A stretch of 64,000 bases of DNA from Brachyspira pilosicoli (GTDB taxonomy: Bacteria; Spirochaetota; Brachyspiria; Brachyspirales; Brachyspiraceae), in assembly GCF_008016535.1 (NCBI RefSeq), contig NZ_SAXY01000064.1:31896-95895 (forward strand), read 5' to 3'. The translations under genes were made by a program, and so were the position numbers. This document shows, in pieces, positions 27,045-35,919 of the stretch. The notes beneath the pieces were generated by a model. The model did no database searches, was not told where the DNA came from, and was given only the letters and a program-made list of their open reading frames with translations. Within the stretch, counting starts at the first letter, position 1. Every line of letters starts with the position of its first letter.

Positions 27045-27668
27045 ATGAAAAAAATTGTATTAATGACAATAATATCCATATTTTCTTTAATATCCTGTAA
27101 TGAAAAATTAAATAGCGAATCTTCAAATATTAAAGAATCTTCAAGTATTAAAGAAAATAAGGAGGAGAGGAAAATGATTCCAGAAAATGTTAAATATGCC
27201 TATTTTGCTTCAGGCTGTTTTTGGGGAACTGAATATTGGTTTGAAAAGGGCAAAGGAGTATATGCTGTTGTAAGCGGATATGCAGGAGGACATAAAATAA
27301 ACCCAACATATAGAGAAGTTTGCACTGGTCTTACAGGTCATTTAGAAACAGTACAAGTTGCCTATAACCCTGATGAAACTACTTATGAAGATTTAGTTAA
27401 ACTATTCTTTGAAACTCATGACTTTACTCAAAAAAATGGTCAAGGTCCTGATATAGGCTCACAGTATTTATCAGCTATTTTTTATCAAACAGAAGAAGAA
27501 AAAGAAATAGCTCAAAAATATATAGATATGCTTAAAGAAAAACGTTATGATGTGGCAACAACTTTAAGAGAATATAAAAACTTTTATCCAGCAGAAGATT
27601 ATCATCAAGATTATTATGAGAGAAAAGGCTCTATACCTTATTGCCATTTCTATAACAAAATATTTTAA
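27045..27668 (+). CDS. msrA: Peptide-methionine (S)-S-oxide reductase MsrA, lipoprotein form
   Basis: A 207-residue protein with a lipoprotein signal ending SLISC (Cys18), a Ser/Lys/Glu linker, and an MsrA domain from about residue 48. The catalytic motif is GCFWG with Cys58. The GHLETVQV and GPDIGSQY segments of the substrate pocket are present. It reduces S-methionine sulfoxide in exported proteins and complements the MsrB encoded just upstream. GAGGT precedes the start. Two separate lipoproteins instead of an MsrAB fusion is notable. Confidence 0.93.
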   Translation: MKKIVLMTIISIFSLISCNEKLNSESSNIKESSSIKENKEERKMIPENVKYAYFASGCFWGTEYWFEKGKGVYAVVSGYAGGHKINPTYREVCTGLTGHLETVQVAYNPDETTYEDLVKLFFETHDFTQKNGQGPDIGSQYLSAIFYQTEEEKEIAQKYIDMLKEKRYDVATTLREYKNFYPAEDYHQDYYERKGSIPYCHFYNKIF

Positions 27669-27730
27669 GTTTGTTTAAAAACTGAATTTATAAATATTTA
27701 TATTGTTTTAATTTTATTGTTTGTACAAGT

Positions 27731-27965
27731 TTTTTATTCAACTTTTTCCCGTAGCAAAAAGTTGCAAAAAGTACAAGTGTTTTTACTCTATATCTTAGAA
27801 TACATATATAATACTTGTATTTTAACTAAAAATGCAGTCTTTTGGTTCTTTTGGTCACGCCGCAAGGGCACTTCCTTCGGTCGCAAAAAGAAGTGGAGGT
27901 GTGTACCCTACAGGCACGCTTCGCAGGGGGCAAAGCCACCACAAATAAAAACAAATATTATTTAA
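27731..27965. repeat. Dispersed intergenic repeat with GC-rich core, copy A
   Basis: This fills most of the ~350-base gap between msrA and the mgl operon. The first 21 bases (27731-27751, TTTTTATTCAACTTTTTCCCG) recur exactly at 45281. AAAAATGCAGT at 27828 followed by CTTTTGGTTCTTTT recurs at 45412 with two differences. A GC-rich stretch (27856-27943) with hairpins (CAACTTTTT...AAAAAGTTG at the left; CCGCAAGGG near 27860) stands out from the AT-rich background. An 82-codon reading frame across it (27717-27965) looks spurious. Confidence 0.65.
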
Positions 27966-27974
27966 TAAAATAAA

Positions 27975-28005
27975 AGAGCTATTACTAATTATTAGCAATA
28001 GCTCT
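27975..28005 (-). terminator. Terminator of the mgl operon
   Basis: AGAGCTATT and AATAGCTCT form a 9-pair stem; on the minus strand it is followed by TTTATTTTATT, 15 bases after the stop of the last small ORF. Confidence 0.7.
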
Positions 28006-28020
28006 ATTATTAATAAATCA

Positions 28021-28161
28021 CTAAATCAAGCCCTTGATATATCTAATCAATTCAGCAACCACAAAAATTAGAAACACAAACCCCAAAAATATCCAAGACT
28101 TAATAGTTCTTTTTCTTGTCTCTTTTTTATTAAACTCTGTTCTAAAAGGATCATTTTCCAC
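28021..28161 (-). CDS. 46-residue single-span membrane protein at the end of the mgl operon
   Basis: An ORF from GTG 28161 to TAG 28021, starting 6 bases after the mglC stop. AAGG at the end of mglC serves as its ribosome site. The product has a charged N-terminus (ENDPFRTEFNKKETRKR), one strong hydrophobic span (SWIFLGFVFLIFVVAELI) and a short basic tail. It ends just before the operon terminator, so it is probably transcribed with mglBAC. Function unknown; a small regulator or stabiliser of the permease is one idea. Confidence 0.6.
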   Translation of the reverse strand: MENDPFRTEFNKKETRKRTIKSWIFLGFVFLIFVVAELIRYIKGLI

Positions 28162-28167
28162 GATTCA

Positions 28168-29190
28168 TCAAACCTTTTTCAAATATTTTTGAGTATCAAC
28201 AGCAACAGCAGCAATGATGATAGCACCTTTAATAATATATTGCATATAAGGTGAAATACCAACGAAAGTCATACCATAGTTAATAACTTGGAATATCAAA
28301 ACCCCAGATACAATACCCAAAATAGAACCAATACCTCCAGAGAAAGAAACACCACCAACAACACAAGCAGCAATAGCATCAAGCTCATAACCGTTACCCA
28401 AGTTGTTTGTAGCAGAACCAACCCTAGCCACCTCTAAAGAACCAGCTATACCATATAAAGCACCAGCCATAGTATAAACTATCATAAGAGTGAGAGGTAT
28501 ATTTACACCGCTTACAGCAGCAGCTTCAGGGTTGCCTCCAACAGCAAATATATTTTTACCTAGCTTAGTTTTATTCCAAATTACCCACATAATTAAAGTA
28601 ATAATCACGGCAAATATTATTAAGTATGATATTGTAAGTCCGCCTATTTTTATACCGCCCTGAGCTAAATTAGTAAATCTAGGGTCAAGTCCTCCGATAG
28701 GCTGAGCACCATAAGGAGGTCTGTCAAAATAAGTACTAGTAGTACCATAAAGTATAAGCTGCATACCCAAAGTAGCAATAAATGGAGTTACATAAAGTTT
28801 AGAAATGATAAATCCATTTATAAAACCAAATACCATAAGTATAAGCATAACTAAAAGTATAGGTAATATAACAGGAAGCATAGGTAAATCAGGATACATT
28901 CTAGTAGGGTTAGTAGCAGATTGTAAAAGAGAAGCACTAACAACCGCAGCAAGACCAACAGCCCTGCCAGCACCAAGGTCATTACCCTGAGTTACTAATA
29001 AAGTACCAATACCAACAGCAATAATCATACGAGTAGAAGCCTGAGCAAAAATGTTTACAAAGTTGCTAAGTCTAAAGAAAGATGGTTCTTTAATAATAAT
29101 ACCAATAAGTATAACTAAAAGTGCTGCAAATATGGCATTATTCAGTATAAATTTAGAAATTTTGTTTGTAGTAGAATTTTTGTCTGACAT
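28168..29190 (-). CDS. mglC: Galactose/glucose ABC transporter permease MglC
   Basis: A 340-residue permease of the BPD_transp_2 family with about ten hydrophobic segments. It has the GNDLGAGRAVGLAAVV segment, GGNPEAAAVSGVNIP (the ATPase-coupling loop) and GGVSFSGGIGSILG. It forms the inner-membrane channel for hexose delivered by MglB and powered by MglA. 22 bases separate it from mglA. Confidence 0.92.
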   Translation of the reverse strand: MSDKNSTTNKISKFILNNAIFAALLVILIGIIIKEPSFFRLSNFVNIFAQASTRMIIAVGIGTLLVTQGNDLGAGRAVGLAAVVSASLLQSATNPTRMYPDLPMLPVILPILLVMLILMVFGFINGFIISKLYVTPFIATLGMQLILYGTTSTYFDRPPYGAQPIGGLDPRFTNLAQGGIKIGGLTISYLIIFAVIITLIMWVIWNKTKLGKNIFAVGGNPEAAAVSGVNIPLTLMIVYTMAGALYGIAGSLEVARVGSATNNLGNGYELDAIAACVVGGVSFSGGIGSILGIVSGVLIFQVINYGMTFVGISPYMQYIIKGAIIIAAVAVDTQKYLKKV

Positions 29191-29212
29191 ATATTATTCC
29201 TTTATTAATAAA

Positions 29213-30715
29213 TTATAAATATTTGGCAGATAATGCCATTATTTCTTCTTGATTAGTATTAGCCGTATCAACTATGCCCGCAACCCTTCCATTACTCATA
29301 ACCATTATCCTATCGGTTATACCAAGCAATTCAGGCATTTCAGAGCTAACCATAATAATAGTCTTACCTTCCGTAGCTAAATCTATTATAAGTTTATATA
29401 TATCATATTTCGCCCCTACATCAATACCCCTAGTAGGCTCATCAAGCATAAGAATATCGGGAGCACTCAAAAGCCATCTTCCCAATATTACCTTCTGCTG
29501 ATTACCTCCAGATAATGTTTGTATGGCTGTTTTCTCTGAAGGAGTCTTCACCTGCATACTGTCTATTACCCATATAGTATCATCTCTCATCTTTTTATTA
29601 TTCAAAAATCCAAAATTACCTTTATAATTATCTATATTAGCTATTATAGAATTAAAATTAATAGAAAGCATGCCAAATATACCAGTCTGTCTTCTTTCTT
29701 CTGTTACTAAAGCAAATCCATGTTTAATAGCTTTTCTTGTTGTGTTATTTTTAATGTCTTTATCATCTTTAATAATTCTACCGCTTGATAAAGTACGCAT
29801 ACCAAATATACTTTCAAGCACTTCAGTTCTTTTTGCACCAACAAGACCTGCTATACCGAAAATTTCACCTTTTCTCACACTAAAATTAATATCAGTAAGA
29901 GAAGGCTGATAAAATGCTGTAAAATTTTGAATCTCTAAAATTCCTTCAGCAGGTTTATTAGTTTTAGGAGGGAATCTATTAGTTAAATCACGGCCTACCA
30001 TCTGCTTAATAATAAGGTCAGTTGTTAATTCTTTTGAAGGAGTGTTAGAAACAAATTTACCATCACGCATTATAGTAACTTCATCAGATATCTGTAATAT
30101 CTCTTCCATTTTATGAGAAATATATATCATACCCACACCGCGGCTTTGAAGTTTCCTTATTATCTTAAATAATTTAGCAACTTCTTTTTCTGTAAGCGAA
30201 CTAGTAGGCTCATCTAAAACAAGTATTTTAGAGTTGTATGATACCGCCTTTGCTATTTCAACCATCTGCATTTCAGATACTGATAATGTAGATACCTTAG
30301 TTCTAGGGTCTAAAGGTATTTCTAAATCATCAAAAATAGCCTTAGTATCATCATACATTTTTTTCTCATCTACAAATCCAAATTTAGTAGGATATTTACC
30401 AAGCCAAATATTATCTTGTATATTTCTTTGCCTCACCTGATTAAGCTCTTGATGCACCATTGCTACACCATTATTTAAAGCCTGCTTTGGAGAAGTAAAA
30501 TTAACCTCATTGCCGTCCAATAATATTGTTCCTTCATCTTTATGGTAAATACCAAATAAACATTTCATAAGAGTGGATTTTCCCGCACCATTCTCTCCCA
30601 TAAGGGCTACAACACTCCCCTCTCTTACAACAAGCTCAGCCTTATCTAGAGCCTGAACACCAGGGAAATATTTAGATATGCCCTTCATCTCAAGAATTAC
30701 TTTTCTCTCTTCCAT
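29213..30715 (-). CDS. mglA: Galactose/glucose ABC transporter ATPase MglA
   Basis: A 500-residue tandem ATPase typical of sugar importers. The first domain has Walker [13 protein letters not shown], signature [14 protein letters not shown] and Walker B ILVLDEP. The second has the degenerate Walker [11 protein letters not shown] (Lys retained but no Ser/Thr in the normal place), signature [14 protein letters not shown] and Walker [13 protein letters not shown]. That asymmetry is usual for the family. Transcribed after mglB across a hairpin that may limit its level. Confidence 0.93.
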   Translation of the reverse strand: MEERKVILEMKGISKYFPGVQALDKAELVVREGSVVALMGENGAGKSTLMKCLFGIYHKDEGTILLDGNEVNFTSPKQALNNGVAMVHQELNQVRQRNIQDNIWLGKYPTKFGFVDEKKMYDDTKAIFDDLEIPLDPRTKVSTLSVSEMQMVEIAKAVSYNSKILVLDEPTSSLTEKEVAKLFKIIRKLQSRGVGMIYISHKMEEILQISDEVTIMRDGKFVSNTPSKELTTDLIIKQMVGRDLTNRFPPKTNKPAEGILEIQNFTAFYQPSLTDINFSVRKGEIFGIAGLVGAKRTEVLESIFGMRTLSSGRIIKDDKDIKNNTTRKAIKHGFALVTEERRQTGIFGMLSINFNSIIANIDNYKGNFGFLNNKKMRDDTIWVIDSMQVKTPSEKTAIQTLSGGNQQKVILGRWLLSAPDILMLDEPTRGIDVGAKYDIYKLIIDLATEGKTIIMVSSEMPELLGITDRIMVMSNGRVAGIVDTANTNQEEIMALSAKYL

Positions 30716-30773
30716 AAAAATAAAATCCTTAAAATTACACTTAAAAAAATACGATATACAAAATTAAAAAATA

Positions 30774-30803
30774 GGGGACATTATATACAATAATAATATC
30801 CCC
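30774..30803 (-). terminator. Terminator-like hairpin between mglB and mglA
   Basis: On the minus strand, GGGGATATTAT and ATAATGTCCCC form an 11-pair stem (one G-T) with an 8-base loop, followed by TATTTTTTAATTTT. It could end most transcripts after mglB or protect the mglB mRNA 3' end. Confidence 0.75.
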
Positions 30804-30821
30804 ATTCATAAATAATGATTA

Positions 30822-31868
30822 TTACTTATAAGCTTCTTCAGCAATAGTAATATTATCTGCAGTTATAGGAACATAAGGAACGCGTACTGCTTTTACTTCA
30901 TCTAAAGTCCAAGTAGTGCCGTCTAAAGGATCTTTACCAGCAGCAACATTCAAAGACAAATCTATAAGAGCTTGAGATTGTCCAACTGGGTCGTTAAGAA
31001 CAGAACCAAGTATTGTGCCTTTTTTGATTTCGTTTAACATATCAGGAATAGCATCTACACCTACTATAGGGATATATTTAGCTTTATCGCCTGTGTTGTA
31101 GCCTAAAGCCTGTATAGACTGTAAAGCACCTAAAGCCATAGAATCATTGTTAGAGAAAATAAACTCTATTTTATCGCCGTATTTTTGTATCCAAGCATCT
31201 ACTATATCTTTAGCTCTAGCAGTGTCCCAGTTAGCATTTAATTCTTCTAATTTTTCTACTTTAATTCCATTATTAGTAATATACATAGTTACATGAGAAG
31301 TTCTTGCTTCAGCATCTGGGTGACCTGGTTCACCTTTAATTAATACATATTGTATAATACCATCGCCATTTTTATCTAAAGTAGGGTCTGCTTTCCAAGC
31401 ATCTACTACGATTTTTCCTTGCATATCGCCAGATTCTTCTGGTTTAGTACCTACATACCAAGTTTTGTCATAACTAGCCATAGCCTCTGCACTAGGCTGT
31501 TTATTAAAGAATACTACTGGTATGTTTTTAGCTTTAGCTTTATCTATAATAGTTTGAGCTGCTTGAGGGTCTACCAAGTTAATAGCCAAAGCATTTACAT
31601 TTTTATTAAGCATAACATCTACTTGGTCATTTTGCTGAGCTTGGTTATTTTGTGAATCGTTAATAAGAAGCTGAGCTTTACCAGATATTCTAGTTTCAAT
31701 ATTTCTTCTCAAAAATGACATAAAGTTATCATCATAACGATAAATTGTAACTCCAATTAGTGGACCTTCTGCAGCTGCTGCATTATCTGTAGTAGTTCCG
31801 CCGCCGCAGGATACTGTAAAAATTGTTGCTATTATAAACATAGAACTTATAATGAATATTTTTCTCAT
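30822..31868 (-). CDS. mglB: Glucose/galactose-binding lipoprotein MglB
   Basis: A 348-residue periplasmic-binding protein of the ribose/galactose class. The signal peptide ends IFTVSC, Cys21 being the lipid site. The hinge and sugar-contact regions (LINDSQNNQAQQNDQVD, VFFNKQPS, FSNNDSMALGAL, VGVDAIPDM) follow the family. It delivers hexose to MglAC; the ROK kinase elsewhere in the window could phosphorylate the sugar. Its own promoter and AAGGAG precede it. MglB is a known antigenic surface lipoprotein in Brachyspira. Confidence 0.93.
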   Translation of the reverse strand: MRKIFIISSMFIIATIFTVSCGGGTTTDNAAAAEGPLIGVTIYRYDDNFMSFLRRNIETRISGKAQLLINDSQNNQAQQNDQVDVMLNKNVNALAINLVDPQAAQTIIDKAKAKNIPVVFFNKQPSAEAMASYDKTWYVGTKPEESGDMQGKIVVDAWKADPTLDKNGDGIIQYVLIKGEPGHPDAEARTSHVTMYITNNGIKVEKLEELNANWDTARAKDIVDAWIQKYGDKIEFIFSNNDSMALGALQSIQALGYNTGDKAKYIPIVGVDAIPDMLNEIKKGTILGSVLNDPVGQSQALIDLSLNVAAGKDPLDGTTWTLDEVKAVRVPYVPITADNITIAEEAYK

Positions 31869-31907
31869 AATAGAAAACTCCTTGATTTAATTAATATTCT
31901 AAATTTT

Positions 31908-31935
31908 AGTATATAAATTTTATTTGTTAAATCAA
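31908..31935 (-). promoter_or_regulatory. Promoter of the mgl operon
   Basis: On the minus strand, TTGATT (31935-31930), 16-base spacer, TATACT (31913-31908), 39 bases before the mglB start. Confidence 0.65.
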
Positions 31936-32098
31936 GTTTTTTATTTGATTATTAAAAGCTTAATTTAACAATAAAAAAAACTTTATAATGCAGTTTTTTA
32001 ATATTTTTTATACAAAAAATAAAAAATATTATCTTTTCATATATACTATAATGAATAATAATCCGATAATATACATATAAAACATTTGGAGGTTAAAA

Positions 32099-32287
32099 AT
32101 GAATGTATCTATCAATTCTATTTATTCATCTAAAATGTTTCCACTAACTGGACATATGTATAGTGCAGGACTTAATGTCTATAACTTATCTGACTCTATG
32201 AGCAGATTAAATGAATTTGTTTCTGGACAAGGTACTTCAGTTTTAGTAAATTACAATTTAGGAAAAAATTTAGATGCATATGCTTAA
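32099..32287 (+). CDS. 62-residue orphan protein with strong expression signals
   Basis: A self-contained small gene: a TATAAT box at 32047-32052, a near-perfect ribosome site (GGAGG, 6 bases before the ATG) and a hairpin terminator right behind the stop. The product has no signal peptide or membrane span. It is rich in Ser/Asn/Tyr (MNVSINSIYSS, GHMYSAGLNVYNLSDSM) and ends LGKNLDAYA. I do not recognise it. The N-terminal pattern is faintly like flagellar axial proteins, but too short to claim. Confidence 0.7.
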   Translation: MNVSINSIYSSKMFPLTGHMYSAGLNVYNLSDSMSRLNEFVSGQGTSVLVNYNLGKNLDAYA

Positions 32288-32296
32288 AGAATTAGT

Positions 32297-32329
32297 ATAA
32301 GCCAGTTGTAATTTTAGCAATTGGCTTAT
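32297..32329 (+). terminator. Terminator of the 62-residue gene
   Basis: ATAAGCCAGTTG and CAATTGGCTTAT form a 12-pair stem with one G-T pair; the weaker T-run TCTTTAAATTT follows. It also faces the convergent rluD gene. Confidence 0.75.
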
Positions 32330-32332
32330 TCT

Positions 32333-33235
32333 TTAAATTTCATCTGAAATCAAAAAATCCTTAAAATAATCTGTATAATCAACTTCAAACTTCATAATAT
32401 TTCTGCTAATAGGATGAGTAAACTCTATCTCTTTTGCTATAAGCATTAAATTATTATAATTTGAATAACTTTTAGAATAAATCTTATCACCAGCTACAGG
32501 AAAACCTTTATATGAACAATGAACCCTTATTTGATGAGTACGTCCTGTTTTAATATTAACCTCTATTAAACTATGCTTTTTAAATCTGTTTAATACTTTT
32601 ATATAACTCAATGCCTTCTTGCCGTCTTCACGAACTGTCATTTTTTTTCTATATACACTATGTCTGCCTATAGGTAAATTAATTTCATAAAAATTCTCTC
32701 TCAATACCCCTACAACTATAGCATGATAAATCTTTTTTATTGTTCTGTTTTTAAATTGTTCCTGAATATCAGAAACTATATCAGCATTCTTTCCTACAAT
32801 CATTAAACCAGAAGTATCTTTATCTAATCTATGTATAATCCCTGCCCTACTCCTATCACCAACAAAATTAAAATCTTTTATATGATAAAGCAAAGCATTA
32901 ACCAAAGTGCCGCTCTTTTCAGATGAAGAACAATGAACACTCATATTACAAGGCTTGTTTACAACTAGTAAATATTCATCTTCATACAAAATATCTAAAT
33001 CAATATTTTCTGCTAATATATCCTCTTCTTCTTTTTTGTTATCATCTGTTTTTATGTTTATCTCTACAATATCATTAAGTTTTAAATAATATGAAAGTTT
33101 TTTTATATTACCGTTAACTAATATACAAGATAAATAATTTTTTACTTGAGATCTGCTTATATTTAATTTCTCGCTTACAAATATATCAAGTCTTTTATTT
33201 AAATCTTTTTCTTCTATTATCAAAAAATTATACAT
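32333..33235 (-). CDS. rluD: RluD-family 23S rRNA pseudouridine synthase
   Basis: A 300-residue RluA/RluD-type enzyme. The N-terminal S4 RNA-binding domain (~13-60) is followed by the catalytic domain with VNKPCNMSVH and HRLDKDTSG, where Asp138 is the catalytic residue. The TGRTHQIRVH segment closes the active site. It isomerises specific uridines of large-subunit rRNA or tRNA. It follows lspA after 24 bases, a common pairing in bacteria. The exact site specificity cannot be read from sequence. Confidence 0.9.
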   Translation of the reverse strand: MYNFLIIEEKDLNKRLDIFVSEKLNISRSQVKNYLSCILVNGNIKKLSYYLKLNDIVEINIKTDDNKKEEEDILAENIDLDILYEDEYLLVVNKPCNMSVHCSSSEKSGTLVNALLYHIKDFNFVGDRSRAGIIHRLDKDTSGLMIVGKNADIVSDIQEQFKNRTIKKIYHAIVVGVLRENFYEINLPIGRHSVYRKKMTVREDGKKALSYIKVLNRFKKHSLIEVNIKTGRTHQIRVHCSYKGFPVAGDKIYSKSYSNYNNLMLIAKEIEFTHPISRNIMKFEVDYTDYFKDFLISDEI

Positions 33236-33259
33236 TTATTATTATTTATTTTAATTTTA

Positions 33260-33814
33260 TTATTTATTTTCTTTTTTTTCTTTTTTAAATGCACTATCAA
33301 AATCTTCTTTAAAGAAAAATACACCTATTGCTATAACTACAATACCTATAGTAATGGCAGCATCAGCAATATTATAATTCCAAGGAAATCTAATATCTAA
33401 ATTAAAACCCATATTGATAAAATCAGTTACAAAGCCCCTCATAACTCTATCTAATAAATTGCCCATAGCTCCGCCCAACACCATACTAAAACCAACTATA
33501 GACACTTTTTGCTTTTTCTTATCTACTAATATTATTATATAAAATACAACAATCATTGCCAAAAAAACAACAACCTTTAAAAACTCTGGTATTATATGCT
33601 TTATCACTTCTGGAACATTATTGAGAAAACCAAAAGAAACTCCATAATTTCTCGTATATATAAATATCAATATATCACCAATAATCTTTTTAAAACCAAT
33701 CTCCTGTAAATATTTATCAACAAAATATTTTGAAACAGTATCCGCTATAAATATTAATATAGATACTAAAAAATATATCTTTTTTTCTTTTATCTGAAGT
33801 AAAATCTTACTCAT
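33260..33814 (-). CDS. lspA: Lipoprotein signal peptidase (signal peptidase II)
   Basis: A 184-residue membrane aspartyl protease with four hydrophobic segments. Catalytic Asp residues lie in VTDFINMGF and NIADAAITIG, and the NYGVSFGF and GAMGNLLDR segments match family boxes. It removes signal peptides from prolipoproteins such as MglB, OppA and MsrA/B of this window. The ATG at 33814 has AAGGA 11 bases upstream; an in-frame TTG at 33823 is only 3 bases from that site and is rejected. The C-terminus is Lys/Glu-rich. Confidence 0.93.
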   Translation of the reverse strand: MSKILLQIKEKKIYFLVSILIFIADTVSKYFVDKYLQEIGFKKIIGDILIFIYTRNYGVSFGFLNNVPEVIKHIIPEFLKVVVFLAMIVVFYIIILVDKKKQKVSIVGFSMVLGGAMGNLLDRVMRGFVTDFINMGFNLDIRFPWNYNIADAAITIGIVVIAIGVFFFKEDFDSAFKKEKKENK

Positions 33815-33941
33815 AAAAAACAAATTCCTTATATAATCAAGTGCTAATAATAATTTATATTAATAAAAATTACAACCTACAAAAACCTAAATAAAAAAAA
33901 TTATATTTATTTTAATATAATTTAAAAATAACTCTTTTATA

Positions 33942-33969
33942 TTGATATTATATATTTTTTGTATATAAT
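33942..33969 (+). promoter_or_regulatory. Promoter giving a nearly leaderless coaD mRNA
   Basis: TTGATA (33942-33947), 16-base spacer, TATAAT (33964-33969). The -10 box ends 8 bases before the coaD ATG, so transcription should begin at or next to the start codon. No Shine-Dalgarno sequence is present. Confidence 0.65.
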
Positions 33970-33977
33970 TTATTATT

Positions 33978-34466
33978 ATGAAAAATGGAAAAGTAATATT
34001 TCCGGGTACTTTTGACCCTTTCACTTTGGGACACCTCGATGTTCTCTATAGACTTGCTGATATATTTGAAGAAGTATATATATCTGTAACTGTAAACTTA
34101 GAAAAATCCCCAACTTTCACTGCAGAAGAAAGAAAAGCAATGATAAAAAAAGCTATTGGTAATAATGATGCAATAAAAATAGTTTCTATATCAGGGCTTG
34201 TTACAGAATATATGAAACAAAATGATATAAAAGTATTGGCAAGAGGAATAAGAGACAGCGAAGATTTATATTATGAACTTAGAATGTCAAGAATGAATAA
34301 ATTATTATATCCAGAGATGGATACGATATTTTTACATACATCAGAGCATTATTCTTATGTAAGTTCATCACTTATTAAAGAAATACTTAAATTTAATGGT
34401 CCTATAGATAGTTTAGTTCCAGAAGTTTTAATAGATGATATTAAATCCAAATTCATAAAAAAATAA
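33978..34466 (+). CDS. coaD: Phosphopantetheine adenylyltransferase
   Basis: A 162-residue enzyme of coenzyme A synthesis, joining 4'-phosphopantetheine and ATP to form dephospho-Co[15 protein letters not shown] carries the nucleotide-binding TxGH motif. [16 protein letters not shown] and the C-terminal [15 protein letters not shown] (the ISSTxxR-like segment) are typical. Length is normal. It lacks a ribosome site and may be translated from a leaderless transcript. miaB follows after 33 bases. Confidence 0.95.
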   Translation: MKNGKVIFPGTFDPFTLGHLDVLYRLADIFEEVYISVTVNLEKSPTFTAEERKAMIKKAIGNNDAIKIVSISGLVTEYMKQNDIKVLARGIRDSEDLYYELRMSRMNKLLYPEMDTIFLHTSEHYSYVSSSLIKEILKFNGPIDSLVPEVLIDDIKSKFIKK

Positions 34467-34499
34467 TAATAAATACCAAAAACAAATAAAGAATAGAAT

Positions 34500-35810
34500 A
34501 TGAAAAATTTTTACTTAGAAAATTACGGCTGCCAAATGAATAAAGCAGATTCAAATAGTTTAATAAACTCACTTATGCAAGAAGGATTTATACAAACAGA
34601 AAATCATGAAAATGCTGATAATATTATAATAAATACATGCAGTGTAAGAGCACATGCTGAAGAGAGAGTTTTTTCAAGAGTAAAGCTATTTAATGCTAAT
34701 AGAAAGAAAAACAAAAAAGACACAAAAATCATCATTATGGGTTGTATGGCTCAAACTTCTAAAGAGCATTTAGAGAGTTTGGGGGTTGATAAGATATTTG
34801 ATGTATACAATGAAGTTAATATTATAGACTACTTAAAAGATGAAGAGGTTTTTGTAAGGAAGTTTAATGATAATTATATATTTAATAAGTCTTATGTTGA
34901 TGAAGATAAACCGCATAAGGCATTCATACCAATCACTCATGGATGTAACAACTGGTGTACATACTGCATAGTACCTCACACTAGAGGAAAGATGATTAGC
35001 AGGAAATCTAGCGAGATATTAGATGAAGTAAAAAGACTCATTGACGAAGGAGCTAAAGAGATTACTCTTCTGGGGCAGAATGTTAATTCTTATGGGCTTG
35101 ATATTGATAATGAAATAAACTTTACAGAGTTATTATACAAGATAGATAAGGTTATAGAAGAAAAAGCAAAAGATAAGGTGTGGATAAGGTTTTTAACTTC
35201 TCACCCTAAAGATTTTGATAAGAAATTAGCTGATGCTATATGGAGTTTAAACAGTTTATGTAAGCATATACATCTGCCTTTTCAAAGCGGTTCGGATAGA
35301 ATATTATCTTTAATGAATAGAAAATACACAAAAGAAGAATATATTAAAAAAGTATCATTTTTAAGAGAGCATGCTGATGACTTTCCTATTTCTACAGATA
35401 TTATAGTTGGTTATGCAGATGAAACTGAAGAAGAATATAAGGAAACATTAGATTTACTTGAAAGCATTGGTTTTGAAGAGGCTTATTTATATAAATATTC
35501 TGAGAGAGAAGGCTCTATTGCATACAAAAAGAAAGTTCAATATGATAAGGCAGCAGGGGCAAGAAGACTTACTCAAATAGTTAATTTTCAAAGAGAATTA
35601 GCACAAAAATTACTCTCAAAACAGGTTGGAAAAAAAGCTTATATAATGATAGATGATATTGCCAAAGATAATATGCATTATTTATGCAGAAGCAAAGAAA
35701 ATAGAATTGTGTTAATAAAAAAAGAAAAAGAACTTAATATGGGCGATATTTATTACTGTGAAATAACAGAAATAAAAAATCATACTTTAATTGGAAATTT
35801 AATAAATTAA
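34500..35810 (+). CDS. miaB: tRNA-2-methylthio-N6-dimethylallyladenosine synthase MiaB
   Basis: A 436-residue radical-SAM methylthiotransferase. The N-terminal UPF0004 domain supplies three cluster cysteines (GCQMNKAD, NTCSVR, GCMAQ). The radical-SAM core has CNNWCTYCIVPHTRG. A C-terminal TRAM domain binds tRNA. It adds the methylthio group to i6A37 of tRNAs reading U-starting codons. The spirochaete protein has the standard length. It sits behind coaD without a clear ribosome site of its own. Confidence 0.94.
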   Translation: MKNFYLENYGCQMNKADSNSLINSLMQEGFIQTENHENADNIIINTCSVRAHAEERVFSRVKLFNANRKKNKKDTKIIIMGCMAQTSKEHLESLGVDKIFDVYNEVNIIDYLKDEEVFVRKFNDNYIFNKSYVDEDKPHKAFIPITHGCNNWCTYCIVPHTRGKMISRKSSEILDEVKRLIDEGAKEITLLGQNVNSYGLDIDNEINFTELLYKIDKVIEEKAKDKVWIRFLTSHPKDFDKKLADAIWSLNSLCKHIHLPFQSGSDRILSLMNRKYTKEEYIKKVSFLREHADDFPISTDIIVGYADETEEEYKETLDLLESIGFEEAYLYKYSEREGSIAYKKKVQYDKAAGARRLTQIVNFQRELAQKLLSKQVGKKAYIMIDDIAKDNMHYLCRSKENRIVLIKKEKELNMGDIYYCEITEIKNHTLIGNLIN

Positions 35811-35873
35811 AAAAAATATTCAAATATTTGCGAAAAAAAAATTCATTTTCTGTTTATATATTTGCAATTTTTT

Positions 35874-35901
35874 TTGTTAAATGGTAAAATTTTACTATAA
35901 T
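35874..35901 (+). promoter_or_regulatory. Promoter of mcsA-mcsB
   Basis: TTGTTA (35874-35879), 16-base spacer, TATAAT (35896-35901). It overlaps an in-frame ATG at 35881, which rules that ATG out as start. A CAAATATTTG palindrome lies ~50 bases upstream. Confidence 0.65.
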
Positions 35902-35919
35902 AATTTTAGGGGTAGCATC

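Noticed and set aside
27717..27965. 82-codon open frame in the msrA-mgl gap
   Set aside because: It lies in the GC-rich intergenic repeat, has no ribosome site and its composition does not look like protein.
32099..32287. The 62-residue gene as a flagellin or rod protein
   Set aside because: Only a vague N-terminal similarity; the conserved C-terminal helix is missing.
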